This document shows positions 26,081 to 35,254 of a stretch of 64,000 nucleotides of DNA, in pieces; the stretch's first letter is position 1; each line of letters begins with the position of its first letter. This DNA is from Clostridia bacterium (lineage in GTDB: Bacteria; Bacillota; Clostridia; Oscillospirales; Acutalibacteraceae), in assembly GCA_017435385.1 (NCBI GenBank), contig JAFSFB010000016.1, forward strand, positions 186,001 to 250,000. The letters run 5' to 3'. Both the position numbers and the translations under genes were made by a program. The notes under the pieces were generated by a model. The model saw nothing but the letters and a program-made list of their open reading frames with translations. It was not told the DNA's origin and did not search any database.

Positions 26081-26151
26081 TAGGCTAAATCACTCCGTTC
26101 CTTAAATTTTCCATCCGCCGACGGAAAGCCGAAATTTTTTTCAAAACGCCA

Positions 26152-26192
26152 TATAATTAATTTAAATTAAGCGCAAATTAAAATTAATTATA
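26152..26192 (-). promoter_or_regulatory. AT-rich palindrome in the rpoB leader
   Basis: A 41-nt near-palindrome with 12 perfect outer base pairs (TATAATTAATTT/AAATTAATTATA) around a GCGC centre. It is transcribed in the rpoBC leader. It might form a hairpin or bind a regulator; its role is unknown. Confidence 0.45.
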
Positions 26193-26225
26193 GGGCATTT
26201 CTTTCCATTTTAAGCGTAGGAAGAT

Positions 26226-26254
26226 ATTATATCCATGTGTCAAGTGTTTGTCAA
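26226..26254 (-). promoter_or_regulatory. Full-consensus sigma-A promoter of rpoB-rpoC
   Basis: TTGACA (26254-26249), a 17-nt spacer and TATAAT (26231-26226). Both hexamers are perfect. Predicted start about 26219. Confidence 0.88.
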
Positions 26255-26361
26255 TAATTTTTATATAAAAAAATAAATTAAAAAATATCTTTGTGCATTC
26301 ATACGAAATTTTCAGCATAATGTAAAAATTATTTGTGCGTTTTCACTATTATGCTGAACGC

Positions 26362-26407
26362 AAAAATAAAAGCACCCTGACGAAAAAATATTTCTTCGCA
26401 GAGTGCA
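26362..26407 (-). terminator. Terminator of tmcAL
   Basis: GCACTCTG...CAGGGTGC stem with one bulge (26371-26407), followed on the minus strand by TTTTATTTTT. It insulates tmcAL from rpoB. The rest of the 26081-26432 gap holds the rpoB promoter and leader. Confidence 0.75.
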
Positions 26408-26432
26408 TGCATACAGATCGAATTCAATGTGT

Positions 26433-27623
26433 TTATTTTTTAATTACGGCGCAGTAATCCTTTTCTTCGCCGCACGGTAATCTTTCTTCGGTCAGAAGCG
26501 CATAGATATCGGATGCCCTGCATTCGGTTTCAAACAGCCTCTGAGCCTCAATTCCCGCCCCTGAAACGTCCGATGTTTTGACGATCAGAGGCAGGCTTCT
26601 GCTCTCTTTCGTCAGCTTCAGAAGCTCCGCTCCCCTGCCGTTAAGACCGAGAAGCCTGATATACGGCACGGGTTGAGAAAGGTCTTCGGCGGTAATTCCG
26701 AGGACATGGTTGAGAACGATCCTTCTGATTCTCGCATGGGTATACCGCTTCGTTTTTGCAAGCCGATAAAGCTCCGTGAGCCCCGAAGCCTGAGCCGATG
26801 CGGCAAGAATCCTGTTCTCGATTCCTTCGCTGACATCGGGTGCAAGGGCAAGCTCCTCCCGCTTTGACATTCGCAGTTTATACAAAACCGCAGTTTCAAA
26901 TTTGTTATAATTGACGACAAAATTTTTCTTTGCAATATCGTTTTCAAAAATACCGACCGCCGCTTCGGGAACGAATTTCCGCCATTCTCCGCCGTTTGAA
27001 ATAAGCTCACGGATATGAGATGCCGATGCGACACCGTCGGTTTCGTCGGAGGAGCCGTGTCCCGCACCGACCCTCTTGAATGTCACGGGCTTCATTCCGC
27101 TTGAATATTTTCCGATCGCCGCCGCATACTCCACGCCGAGAATATTATTAGGCTCACGGATGATATCCGCCGTTTTACCGCTGACAATTCTCAGGGCATT
27201 TTCCCTCGCTTGGGCAAAGGTGATTCCTTTTCTGATTTCTTCCGAGATAAGTTCCTGAACCCGTGACGAATAAATCTCTCTTGCGGCAGAAACAATAAGC
27301 TCGGAGTCACCGCACTCGCTTCCGAAAACAAGCTCCTCCACACAGCCGAGAGCATCAAGAATCCTCACTCCTGCCTGAGCGAATTTCTGCGCTCCCGACA
27401 CGGCATAGACAACGGGAAGCTGAATAACGAGGTCAACTCCGCACGCAAGTGCCGCCTCGGTTCTCGAGCGGTGCGGAAAAATCGCAGGCTCGCCCCTCTG
27501 AACATAATTTCCGCTCATAACGGCAACAACATGAGTCGCACCGTTCTCTCTCGCCTTTCTGACGAGAAGCTCGTGTCCCTTATGAAAAGGATTATATTCG
27601 GCAATTATTCCCGCAACCTTCAT
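26433..27623 (-). CDS. tmcAL: tRNA(Met) cytidine acetate ligase (YlbM/TmcAL family)
   Basis: A 396-residue protein with an N-terminal nucleotidyltransferase fold. It begins with VAGIIAEYNPFHKGH, whose HxGH motif binds ATP, and the conserved MSGNYVQRGEPAI block follows near residue 38-50. Characterised members use acetate and ATP to make N4-acetylcytidine at the wobble position of elongator tRNA-Met. GGAGG lies before the ATG at 27623. It is divergent from ackA, the acetate kinase gene, sharing a 131-nt gap; both enzymes act on acetate. Confidence 0.92.
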   Translation of the reverse strand: MKVAGIIAEYNPFHKGHELLVRKARENGATHVVAVMSGNYVQRGEPAIFPHRSRTEAALACGVDLVIQLPVVYAVSGAQKFAQAGVRILDALGCVEELVFGSECGDSELIVSAAREIYSSRVQELISEEIRKGITFAQARENALRIVSGKTADIIREPNNILGVEYAAAIGKYSSGMKPVTFKRVGAGHGSSDETDGVASASHIRELISNGGEWRKFVPEAAVGIFENDIAKKNFVVNYNKFETAVLYKLRMSKREELALAPDVSEGIENRILAASAQASGLTELYRLAKTKRYTHARIRRIVLNHVLGITAEDLSQPVPYIRLLGLNGRGAELLKLTKESRSLPLIVKTSDVSGAGIEAQRLFETECRASDIYALLTEERLPCGEEKDYCAVIKK

Positions 27624-27673
27624 CTTCAGCTCTCCCTCCTTATATTTTCTTAAAAATAATAACTGTAAAATAC

Positions 27674-27702
27674 TTGAAAAAATTTTACCATAGTTATATA
27701 AT
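27674..27702 (+). promoter_or_regulatory. Sigma-A promoter of ackA
   Basis: TTGAAA (27674-27679), a 17-nt spacer and TATAAT (27697-27702). Confidence 0.75.
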
Positions 27703-27754
27703 ATAATAGTTATCGGCTTAAATCAAGCAAATATTCACGATTTGGAGTGTTAAA

Positions 27755-28960
27755 ATGAAAGTTCTTGTAATCAACTGCGGCAGTTCGTCACTCAAGTATC
27801 AGCTTTTTGATATGGAAAACGAGTCTGTTCTCGCAAAAGGCAACTGCGAAAGAATCGGTAACGCAGAAAGCTTCATCGGCTTCAGCGCTAACGGCGAAAA
27901 GAAAGAAACAAAGGTTTTCATGCCCAACCATACCGAAGCCTTCCTTCAGGTTAAAAAGGTTCTCACAGAGGGTGAACTCAAGGTTATCGATGACCTCAGC
28001 GAGATCTCGGCTGTCGGTCACAGAGTCGTTCAGGGCGGTGCTCTCTTCAACGAAAGCATGCTCGTAACCGACGAGGTTGTTGAAGGAATCCGCAGCCTTT
28101 GCGACCTTGCTCCCCTTCATAACCCCGCCCACATTCAAGGTATCGAAGCCTGCCGTGAGGTTTTCGGCGCAGAGCTTCCTCAGGTTGTTGTTTTCGACAA
28201 CGCTTTCCATTCAACAATGCCTGCTGAGGCATATATGTTCCCCATTCCTTACGAATACTATGAGAAGTATCAGATCCGCCGCTACGGCTTCCACGGCACA
28301 TCTCACCGCTTTGTAAGCGCTCGCTGCGCTGAGGTTATGGGCAAGGATATCAAGGATCTCAAGATCGTCACCTGCCATCTCGGCAACGGTTCTTCCATCA
28401 CCGCTGTAAAGGGCGGCAAGTGCATCGACACAAGCATGGGTCTCACTCCTCTTGACGGCTTCATCATGGGCACACGCTGCGGTGCAGTCGATCCCTCCGT
28501 CATCACCTACCTTCAGCAGAAGGAAGGCTGGACTCCTGCAGAAACAGATACGATCCTCAACAAGAAGTCGGGCGTTTTCGGTATTTCGGGCGTTGACAGC
28601 GACGACAGAGCGGTTTCCGCTGCAGAAGCAGAGGGCAACGAAAGAGCTCATCTCGCAAGAAGCATTCAGAAATATCAGGTCCGCAAGCTCATCGGCAGCT
28701 ATGTTGCCGCTATGGACGGCGTTGACGCTATCGTATTCACAGGCGGTATCGGCGAAAACACCTTCGACCTTCGTGCAGACGTGTGCAACAACCTCTCCTA
28801 TCTCGGCGTTAAGCTCGATGAAGAGGCTAACAACATCATGAGAAGAGGCAAGGAAGGCGAAATCTCGACCGCTGATTCCAAGGTCAGAGTTTTTGTTCTT
28901 CCCACAAACGAAGAGCTTGTTATCGCAAGAGATACCAAATCGATCGTTGAGGCTCTTTGA
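27755..28960 (+). CDS. ackA: Acetate kinase
   Basis: The protein is 401 residues, the normal length. It starts MKVLVINCGSSSLKYQL, the first ASKHA phosphate loop. The catalytic segment VVFDNAFHSTMP is near 147, HLGNGSS near 208 and FTGGIGEN near 330. It interconverts acetate + ATP and acetyl phosphate + ADP, giving ATP in fermentation. GGAG lies 7 nt before the ATG. No pta gene is next to it, contrary to the common pta-ackA pair. Monocistronic by its terminator. Confidence 0.97.
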   Translation: MKVLVINCGSSSLKYQLFDMENESVLAKGNCERIGNAESFIGFSANGEKKETKVFMPNHTEAFLQVKKVLTEGELKVIDDLSEISAVGHRVVQGGALFNESMLVTDEVVEGIRSLCDLAPLHNPAHIQGIEACREVFGAELPQVVVFDNAFHSTMPAEAYMFPIPYEYYEKYQIRRYGFHGTSHRFVSARCAEVMGKDIKDLKIVTCHLGNGSSITAVKGGKCIDTSMGLTPLDGFIMGTRCGAVDPSVITYLQQKEGWTPAETDTILNKKSGVFGISGVDSDDRAVSAAEAEGNERAHLARSIQKYQVRKLIGSYVAAMDGVDAIVFTGGIGENTFDLRADVCNNLSYLGVKLDEEANNIMRRGKEGEISTADSKVRVFVLPTNEELVIARDTKSIVEAL

Positions 28961-28977
28961 TCTTCAATAAAATTCAC

Positions 28978-29011
28978 GGCAGGTACATCATCGGATGTAC
29001 CTGCCTTTTTT
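28978..29011 (+). terminator. Terminator of ackA
   Basis: A perfect 12-bp GGCAGGTACATC stem with loop ATCG (28978-29005), then six Ts. Confidence 0.92.
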
Positions 29012-29023
29012 GATTGCCCCGTG

Positions 29024-29052
29024 TTGACTATTCGTTCAAGTTAATGTATAAT
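29024..29052 (+). promoter_or_regulatory. Promoter of the CBM9-like/NahK-like/orphan operon
   Basis: TTGACT (29024-29029), a 17-nt spacer and TATAAT (29047-29052). Start predicted near 29059. Confidence 0.78.
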
Positions 29053-29083
29053 GTTTTAAAGTATTCTTTATATGAGGACAGAC

Positions 29084-29707
29084 ATGGAATATATTGCTCA
29101 GATATTCAGCTCCGCAGCTGAAGCAAAGGATTTCCCCGTTGCCGCCATTAATTCCTTTCATTGGGAGAATGAAGGCTTTTCACGGCCCGAAAGCTATGCG
29201 GCTCTTTTTGCCGTTGAAGGCGAAGGACTCCATGCGGTCTTATGGTCATTTGAAGATAACATCCGATGCGAATGCAAAAGCCGTGATGATGCGGTTTACA
29301 CCGACAGCTGTCTTGAGTTTTTCATCATGCCCGTTGAAGGCGACAAACGCTATATGAACTTTGAGGTCAATCCCGACGGAGTTTATCTATCGCAGATCGG
29401 CGAAAAGCGTGAAGACCGCTGTTTCATAAAGGAATTGACCGACCTTGAGCCGATTATCACTCCTATATCGGTCGAGGACGGCGGAAAGACAGCATGGGGC
29501 TGCGATATCCTTATCCCCTGCGATTTTATTTCAGAGCTTTATTCAACTGATTTCAGAATCAAGGAATGCCGCATGAAAGGCAATTTCTATAAATGCGCCG
29601 ACCTTTCAATTTCACCTCATTACGGCGCACACTTCCCCGTAACGACCGCAGCCCTCGGATTTCACAACCCCGACTGCTTCGGCGATATTATTCTCAGAAA
29701 GGTATGA
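29084..29707 (+). CDS. Carbohydrate-binding family 9-like (DOMON-fold) protein
   Basis: About 207 residues with no signal peptide. It shows the CBM9-like pattern DSCLEFFIMP followed by YMNFEVNPDG, and a C-terminal PHYGAHFP...GFHNPDCFGDIILR block typical of this family. The ATG at 29084 has GAGG 6-8 nt upstream and fits the predicted transcription start. An ATG at 29072 would leave a leader of only about 13 nt. Lack of an export signal suggests a cytoplasmic role, unlike secreted xylanase CBM9 modules. It lies 5 nt upstream of the sugar-kinase-like gene, so a role in handling a sugar or glycoconjugate is inferred. Confidence 0.75.
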   Translation: MEYIAQIFSSAAEAKDFPVAAINSFHWENEGFSRPESYAALFAVEGEGLHAVLWSFEDNIRCECKSRDDAVYTDSCLEFFIMPVEGDKRYMNFEVNPDGVYLSQIGEKREDRCFIKELTDLEPIITPISVEDGGKTAWGCDILIPCDFISELYSTDFRIKECRMKGNFYKCADLSISPHYGAHFPVTTAALGFHNPDCFGDIILRKV

Positions 29708-29712
29708 ATGAA

Positions 29713-30840
29713 ATGTCAGAAAAAATTAATGCCGCCAACGAGCTTCTTGAAGCCTTTGAATTTGAAGGGGAGCTGAAAAATATCAGTCAGCTCCATGACG
29801 GTCATATAAATAACACCTATGTTTTCGATTTTGAAGATAACGGCAGACTCCGCCGCTATCTCGTTCAGATTCTCAACACATATGTTTTCAAAAAGCCTGA
29901 TGAGCTGATGAACAATGTTGTCGGAGTTACAAGACATCTTCGCAAAGCGGTTATCGCAAACGGCGGCGATCCCGAAAGAGAGTGTCTGACGGTCTACCCT
30001 GCAAAAGACGGCAAGCCCTACCATATCGACTCCGAGGGCAATTTCTGGAGATGCTACAATTTCATCTCCGATGCACACTCCTGCCAGAGCGTTGACAGCC
30101 CCGAGGTTTTCTTCAATGCGGCAAAGGCTTTCGGAAAATTCCAGCAGATGCTCGCCGATTATCCCGGTGAAACTCTGAGCGAAACCATCCCCAATTTTCA
30201 TAATACGGAATCTCGCTTCGCCGATTTCAAAAAGGCGGTTGCGGATAATCTCTCGGGAAGAGCAGACAGCGTCAGGGAAGAAATTGCCTTTGTCTGCGAG
30301 AGAGAAGCCGACTGCTCCGTTCTCGTTGACCTTCTCAAGGCGGGAGAACTGCCCCTGAGAGTTACCCATAACGATACAAAGCTTAACAACGTTATGTTTG
30401 ACAACAAATCCAACGAAGGCATCTGCGTTGTCGACCTCGACACGGTAATGCCGGGACTTTCTCTCTATGATTTCGGCGACAGCATCCGCTTCGGTGCAAG
30501 CACCGCAAGCGAGGATGAAAAGGATCTTTCCAAGGTATCGATGAGCCTTGAGCTTTTCAGGGCATATACTCTCGGTTATCTTTCGGCTGCGGGAGAAAGC
30601 CTCACCGCAAAGGAAATCGAATATCTTCCCTTCTCTTCAAAGCTCATGACTCTTGAATGCGGCATGCGTTTCCTCGGAGATTATATCAACGGAGATGTTT
30701 ATTTCAAGACCGCATATCCCGAGCATAACCTCGACCGATGCCACACCCAGTTCGTTCTCGTTGCAGACATGGAAAAGAAAATGGATGAGATGAAAAAAAT
30801 CGTTGCTGACTGCTGCAAGGAGCTCGGAATCGAAAAATGA
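29713..30840 (+). CDS. NahK-like phosphotransferase (APH/choline-kinase fold), probable sugar 1-kinase
   Basis: The protein is 375 residues. The APH-type catalytic loop THNDTKLNNVMF is near residue 222, and the metal-binding VVDLDTVMPG with YDFGDSIR is near 242-265. This combination closely resembles N-acetylhexosamine 1-kinase, which starts lacto-N-biose/GlcNAc salvage in bifidobacteria. The start is ambiguous between ATG 29704 and 29713; the second is better spaced from AGAAAGG. Substrate specificity is inferred from motif likeness only. The stop overlaps the next start (ATGA). Confidence 0.8.
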   Translation: MSEKINAANELLEAFEFEGELKNISQLHDGHINNTYVFDFEDNGRLRRYLVQILNTYVFKKPDELMNNVVGVTRHLRKAVIANGGDPERECLTVYPAKDGKPYHIDSEGNFWRCYNFISDAHSCQSVDSPEVFFNAAKAFGKFQQMLADYPGETLSETIPNFHNTESRFADFKKAVADNLSGRADSVREEIAFVCEREADCSVLVDLLKAGELPLRVTHNDTKLNNVMFDNKSNEGICVVDLDTVMPGLSLYDFGDSIRFGASTASEDEKDLSKVSMSLELFRAYTLGYLSAAGESLTAKEIEYLPFSSKLMTLECGMRFLGDYINGDVYFKTAYPEHNLDRCHTQFVLVADMEKKMDEMKKIVADCCKELGIEK

Positions 30841-31172
30841 TCTCCGAACTCATGAGCGAAAACGAATTCAGAAAACAGCTTGCGCTGTGGCTTCTTGAAC
30901 ACGACAGAGGAATGTATCTTCCTTCATCGCAGACCAGAAGCGATTTTGCCGAAAGCTTTCATCTTCCCGATTTCGATTATGTTCACACTCAATCCTGCGC
31001 AGACGAAAACGGTGATCTCGTAACGCTGCTCAAAAGCGGAGTTTACCTGAGCGATTGGGAAACAAGAAGCGGCAAAAAGCCTGAGAAGTTTGAGTTTTAT
31101 AAGATTCTCAAAACCTTTTCCGCTGCGCCCGAGGCCGAACCGTCTACAATGGGATATATTATTGTTTTATAG
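30837..31172 (+). CDS. Uncharacterised 111-residue protein
   Basis: I do not recognise it. It is soluble, acidic and rich in aromatic and Ser residues, with no signal peptide or membrane segment. It overlaps the NahK-like gene by 4 nt (ATGA), so it is translationally coupled. It precedes a strong terminator and closes the three-gene operon. Codon use looks like its neighbours, which supports a real gene. Confidence 0.6.
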   Translation: MISELMSENEFRKQLALWLLEHDRGMYLPSSQTRSDFAESFHLPDFDYVHTQSCADENGDLVTLLKSGVYLSDWETRSGKKPEKFEFYKILKTFSAAPEAEPSTMGYIIVL

Positions 31173-31205
31173 TTTTAAAATATTTTATTATAATATATAA
31201 ACAGT

Positions 31206-31246
31206 CAGCCGCTCCCGATATCGGGAGCGGCTGATTGAATTTTTTT
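31206..31246 (+). terminator. Terminator of the CBM9-like/NahK-like operon
   Basis: A perfect 14-bp self-complementary stem with no loop spacer (31206-31233), then GATTGAATTTTTTT. It lies between convergent genes, so it may also help to end rpoD transcription. Confidence 0.88.
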
Positions 31247-31248
31247 AA

Positions 31249-32334
31249 TTAATCAAGAAAATCCTTCAGGCGTTTGCTTCTGCTCGGATGGCGGAGCTTA
31301 CGAAGTGCCTTTGCTTCGATCTGACGGATTCTTTCTCTTGTAACGCCGAATTCGCTTCCGACTTCTTCAAGGGTATGGGGATGTCCGTCCTCAAGACCAA
31401 AGCGAAGCGCAAGAACCTTTGCTTCACGCTGCGTAAGAGTTTTGAGAACATCGTTGAGCTGTTCCTTGAGAAGAAGCATCGATGCGGCATCCGCAGGGGC
31501 GGGAGCATCGTCATCGGGAATGAAATCGCCGAGATGGCTGTCCTCCTCTTCGCCGATAGGTGTTTCGAGAGAAACGGGCTCCTGAGCAACTCTGAGGATC
31601 TCACGGACCTTATCAACGGGCATATCGAGCTCAGCGGCAATTTCTTCCGCCGTCGGATCCCTGCCGTTCTTATGAAGAAGCTGGCTGTTCGTCTTTTTAA
31701 CCTTATTGATGGTTTCAACCATGTGAACGGGAATTCTGATCGTTCTCGCCTGGTCGGCAATCGCTCTCGTGATAGCCTGTCTTATCCACCATGTAGCATA
31801 GGTCGAGAACTTGAAGCCTTTCGTATAGTCAAACTTATCGACCGCCTTGATAAGACCGAGGTTGCCCTCCTGAATGAGATCAAGGAACTGCATGCCTCTG
31901 CCGACATATCTTTTTGCAATGCTGACAACAAGACGCAGATTTGCCTCCGCAAGACGCTGCTTCGCCTTCTTATCGTCATCGGAAATGCGGATCGCAAGCT
32001 CGATCTCCTCTTCGGGAGTCAGAAGCGGAACCCTGCCGATCTCCTTCAGATAAACCTTGACGGGATCGTCGACATTGGTGCTCTTTTCGTCACCGCCGCC
32101 GATATCGAGCGATTTCGGAATATCAACATCAAAATTTTCAAGAGAAGCGTTTGAAAGGTCGTCTATGATCTCGATATTGTTGCTTTCAAGAGTTTCATAA
32201 AGCTTATCAAGCTCTTCGATATCAAGATCCATTTCAATAATGGCTGTATCGATTTCCTGAGTCGTCAGCTTGCCTGCCGCCTTACCCTTTTCAACAAGAG
32301 CCTTGAAAGGTGTTTTCTTTTCTGTTCCTTCCAT
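31249..32334 (-). CDS. rpoD: Primary sigma factor RpoD/SigA, canonical copy
   Basis: The protein is 361 residues. Region 1.2 ([16 protein letters not shown]) is near 90. Region 2 includes the core-binding and -10 melting segment ([14 protein letters not shown]). Region 3.0 contains HMVETINK. Region 4.2 carries [23 protein letters not shown] and ends LKDFLD, as in housekeeping sigma. The ATG at 32334 follows AAGGAT at 9 nt; a GTG three codons earlier is too close to it. It lies 54 nt after a second sigma gene of the same type, and a 98-nt block is identical between them at DNA level (31865-31962 versus 32996-33093). This copy keeps the standard C-terminus, so it is the likelier housekeeping factor. 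Confidence 0.95.
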   Translation of the reverse strand: MEGTEKKTPFKALVEKGKAAGKLTTQEIDTAIIEMDLDIEELDKLYETLESNNIEIIDDLSNASLENFDVDIPKSLDIGGGDEKSTNVDDPVKVYLKEIGRVPLLTPEEEIELAIRISDDDKKAKQRLAEANLRLVVSIAKRYVGRGMQFLDLIQEGNLGLIKAVDKFDYTKGFKFSTYATWWIRQAITRAIADQARTIRIPVHMVETINKVKKTNSQLLHKNGRDPTAEEIAAELDMPVDKVREILRVAQEPVSLETPIGEEEDSHLGDFIPDDDAPAPADAASMLLLKEQLNDVLKTLTQREAKVLALRFGLEDGHPHTLEEVGSEFGVTRERIRQIEAKALRKLRHPSRSKRLKDFLD

Positions 32335-32388
32335 ATTACTCACATCCTTATGTTAATTTTTGATAAATCAAGTCAAAATATACACAAA

Positions 32389-33465
32389 TTACGGCTTGAG
32401 ATATTTCAGCCTGCTCTTATGTCTGAATTTGCGAAGAGCCTTTGCCTCAATCTGACGGACTCTTTCTCGGGTTACTCCGAGAATCTTGCCGACCTCTTCG
32501 AGCGTATGAGGACGGTTTCCGTTAAGCCCGTAACGAAGAACAATAACCTTTGCCTCTCTGGGAGAGATCGTTTCGAGAGCCGCATTGATCTGCTCCTTCT
32601 GAAGAAGCATCAGCGCCGCCTCCTCGGGTTCGGGAGAATCGTTGTCGGGAATGAAATCGCCGAGATGGCTGTCCTCCTCTTCGCCGATGGGAGTTTCAAG
32701 AGAAACAGGCTCCTGAGCAACCCTGAGGATCTCACGGACCTTGTCAACGGTCATGTTAAGCTCTGCGGCAAGCTCGTCTTCCGTCGGCTCCTTGCCGTTC
32801 TTATGAAGGAGCATGCTGCTGGCTTTCTTGAGCTTGTTGATGGACTCGCCCATATGAACGGGAACTCTGATCGTTCTCGCCTGATCGGCAATGGCTCTCG
32901 TGATAGCCTGTCTTATCCACCATGTAGCATAGGTCGAGAACTTGAAGCCCTTTGTATAGTCGAACTTATCAACTGCCTTGATAAGACCGAGGTTACCCTC
33001 CTGAATGAGATCAAGGAACTGCATGCCTCTGCCGACATATCTTTTTGCAATGCTGACAACAAGACGCAGATTTGCCTCCGCAAGACGCTGCTTTGCCTTC
33101 TTATCGTCATCTGCAATGCGGATGGCAAGCTCGATCTCCTCCTCGGGAGTGAGAAGAGCTATTCTGCCGATATCCTTGAGATAAACCTTAACGGGGTCAT
33201 CAAAACCTGCTCCTGCGCCTTCATCGCCGATATCAACAGCCTTTGAGAGGTCAACATCAAAATTTTCGAGTCCCGCATTTGACAGATCGTCAACGATTTC
33301 AACATTGTTGCTTTCAAGAGTTTCATAAAGCTTGTCAAGCTCCTCGGGATCGATATCTTCGAGCTCGATTATAGCGGCATCGATATCCTGAGTTGTCAGC
33401 TTGCCTGCCGCCTTACCCTTTTCGATAAGGGCTTTAAAGGGAGATTTTTTCTCTGTTCCTTCCAT
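32389..33465 (-). CDS. Second RpoD-type sigma factor, divergent region 4.2
   Basis: The protein is 358 residues and aligns end to end with the next gene downstream. It has the same start (MEGTEKK) and identical region 2 motifs. It differs in region 3.0 ([14 protein letters not shown] instead of [14 protein letters not shown]), in a helix before region 4.2, and at the C-terminus, where [10 protein letters not shown] replaces [13 protein letters not shown]. All core-binding parts are intact, so it should be functional. The ATG is one base after the dnaG stop, so it is coupled to primase. It could be a second general sigma or a specialised one; the sequence cannot decide. Confidence 0.92.
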   Translation of the reverse strand: MEGTEKKSPFKALIEKGKAAGKLTTQDIDAAIIELEDIDPEELDKLYETLESNNVEIVDDLSNAGLENFDVDLSKAVDIGDEGAGAGFDDPVKVYLKDIGRIALLTPEEEIELAIRIADDDKKAKQRLAEANLRLVVSIAKRYVGRGMQFLDLIQEGNLGLIKAVDKFDYTKGFKFSTYATWWIRQAITRAIADQARTIRVPVHMGESINKLKKASSMLLHKNGKEPTEDELAAELNMTVDKVREILRVAQEPVSLETPIGEEEDSHLGDFIPDNDSPEPEEAALMLLQKEQINAALETISPREAKVIVLRYGLNGNRPHTLEEVGKILGVTRERVRQIEAKALRKFRHKSRLKYLKP

Positions 33466-33466
33466 A

Positions 33467-35221
33467 TCACTCACATCCTTTTTTGAATAACTTACGGAAT
33501 TCCTCATCGCTCATCGAAGAAACATCCGTTATCTTAGGAGCTGTTTTTTCTTTAAGGACATTTATGCAGTCCTCGCACTCCTTCAGCGTGTTGACCAAAG
33601 AGTTCGAGGATATATATATCCGTGTTACGCTGTCCATTTCTTCGGGGCTAAAATGCTGAGCAAACTGACTCAGCTCCGCATCAACGCCCGATTCAAGAAC
33701 CGAAACAAGGCACTCATACAGTCTGCGGTTAAAATCTGTCACAAAATCTTCGGGAGAAAGCTCCGATTTAAGCTTTTTATAAAAATCGGGGTTACGCATG
33801 AACGAAGCTATGATTGTTTCTTCGGCTCTTGCCGCCCTGAGATTTTTTGCTCTTTCGGGATTATTCTTATCCTCAAAGCTCTTTGAAAGAACAGTTTCCT
33901 GCTCCTTCCTCCGCCTCTCCTCTTCGGTGCGGCGAAGCTTTGATTTTGCGGATCTTATCTGAGCATTGATGCTGTCAACACCGACTCCGAGCTCATTTGA
34001 AAGCCTCGTTGCATAAATATCGCACTCGATGCTTCCGCACTCAGCAAGGATCTGCGTTGCCGCCATGAGAAATCTCAGCTTGCCGTCATCGGTTGAAAGA
34101 TTATATTTTGCTCTTTCTTCAAGAAGCTTATATTCGGTTCGGTTTGATGCTTTGCCGAGCAGGGCATCGAAGCGTTCCTTGCCGTGCTTACGGATTATTT
34201 CGTCGGCATCCTTGCCGCCTTCCATTTTGACGACCCTGAGCTTGACTCCTGTTTTGCCCAGAACGCCGAGAGCCTTCTGCGTGGCTTTTTTGCCTGCCTC
34301 GTCATTATCGTAGCAGATGATGATTTCTTCCGCATAACGGGAAAGAAGATTTGCCTGCTCGCTCGTAAAAGCGGTTCCGAGGCAAGCTATTGCATTCGTG
34401 AAGCCTGCCTGATGAAGAGCGATGACATCCATATAGCCTTCAACAAGGATCAACTTGTTGTCATTTGCATTTTTCGCAAAATTCAGAGCGAAAACGCCGT
34501 TGCTCTTTTTGTAAACGAGAGTATCCGAGGTGTTGATATATTTGGGCTTAGAATCATCCATAACTCTTCCGCCGAAGGCGATAACATTGCCTCTCAGGTC
34601 GATTATGGGGAACATGACCCTGTTTCTGAAATTATCGTAATAATTAACTCTGCCGTCCTTGTCGGAGCGTCTTGCAAGGTTAGCGAGAACCAGCTCCTCA
34701 TCGGTGAAGCCCTTAGAGCGAAGATGCCTGACAAGTGCTCCCCACTCGTTCGGGGCATAGCCGAGACCGAAACGGCGGACGGTATTGGGAGAAAGACCTC
34801 TGCTGAGAAAATAATCGAGAGCATGGCGGTTCTTTTCGTCCATCAGACAGGCGTTGAAGAATCTCGCCGCCTCTCTGTTTGCCGCAAGAAGACGCATTCT
34901 TTTTTTCGAGAGAGTGTCGTCATAACCGTCCTCAGGCATGGGCATTCCCGCCATCTGAGCAACTGCCTTGACCGCCTCGATATAATCGAGATTGTCTATT
35001 CTGCGGATAAAGCTGATAACATCGCCGCCTGCTCCGCAGCCGAAGCAGTAAAACGAACGGGTATCGGGATAAACGGTGAACGAGGGAGTTTTTTCGTTAT
35101 GAAACGGGCAGAGTCCGACGAGAGTTTTTCCTCTGCGTTTGAGATTGACATATGACGAAATGACCTGATCGATATCGACCTTGTCCTGCAGGTCCTGAAT
35201 AAATCTTTCGTTGAGCTTCAA
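33467..35221 (-). CDS. dnaG: DNA primase DnaG
   Basis: The protein is 584 residues. The CHC2 zinc site (C-x2-H near residue 38-41, then C-x2-C near 59-62) is followed by the TOPRIM domain with [15 protein letters not shown] near 262 and [11 protein letters not shown] near 303. It makes RNA primers on the lagging strand. The initiator is TTG at 35221 with GGGGAG 5-6 nt upstream; no ATG fits. The C-terminal helicase-binding domain is diverged, as usual. Order: dgt, CHAP-like gene, dnaG, sigma, sigma. Confidence 0.96.
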   Translation of the reverse strand: MKLNERFIQDLQDKVDIDQVISSYVNLKRRGKTLVGLCPFHNEKTPSFTVYPDTRSFYCFGCGAGGDVISFIRRIDNLDYIEAVKAVAQMAGMPMPEDGYDDTLSKKRMRLLAANREAARFFNACLMDEKNRHALDYFLSRGLSPNTVRRFGLGYAPNEWGALVRHLRSKGFTDEELVLANLARRSDKDGRVNYYDNFRNRVMFPIIDLRGNVIAFGGRVMDDSKPKYINTSDTLVYKKSNGVFALNFAKNANDNKLILVEGYMDVIALHQAGFTNAIACLGTAFTSEQANLLSRYAEEIIICYDNDEAGKKATQKALGVLGKTGVKLRVVKMEGGKDADEIIRKHGKERFDALLGKASNRTEYKLLEERAKYNLSTDDGKLRFLMAATQILAECGSIECDIYATRLSNELGVGVDSINAQIRSAKSKLRRTEEERRRKEQETVLSKSFEDKNNPERAKNLRAARAEETIIASFMRNPDFYKKLKSELSPEDFVTDFNRRLYECLVSVLESGVDAELSQFAQHFSPEEMDSVTRIYISSNSLVNTLKECEDCINVLKEKTAPKITDVSSMSDEEFRKLFKKGCE

Positions 35222-35254
35222 TTCTTCTCCCCCTTTCTCATTAATACGGTATAA

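Noticed and set aside
31288..33246. Two similar plus-strand open frames (about 290 codons each) opposite the sigma genes
   Set aside because: They resemble each other only because the two sigma genes are paralogues; no ribosome sites or family motifs.
34184..35155. Long plus-strand open frame (323 codons) opposite dnaG
   Set aside because: Antisense shadow; dnaG is intact with its zinc and TOPRIM motifs on the other strand.
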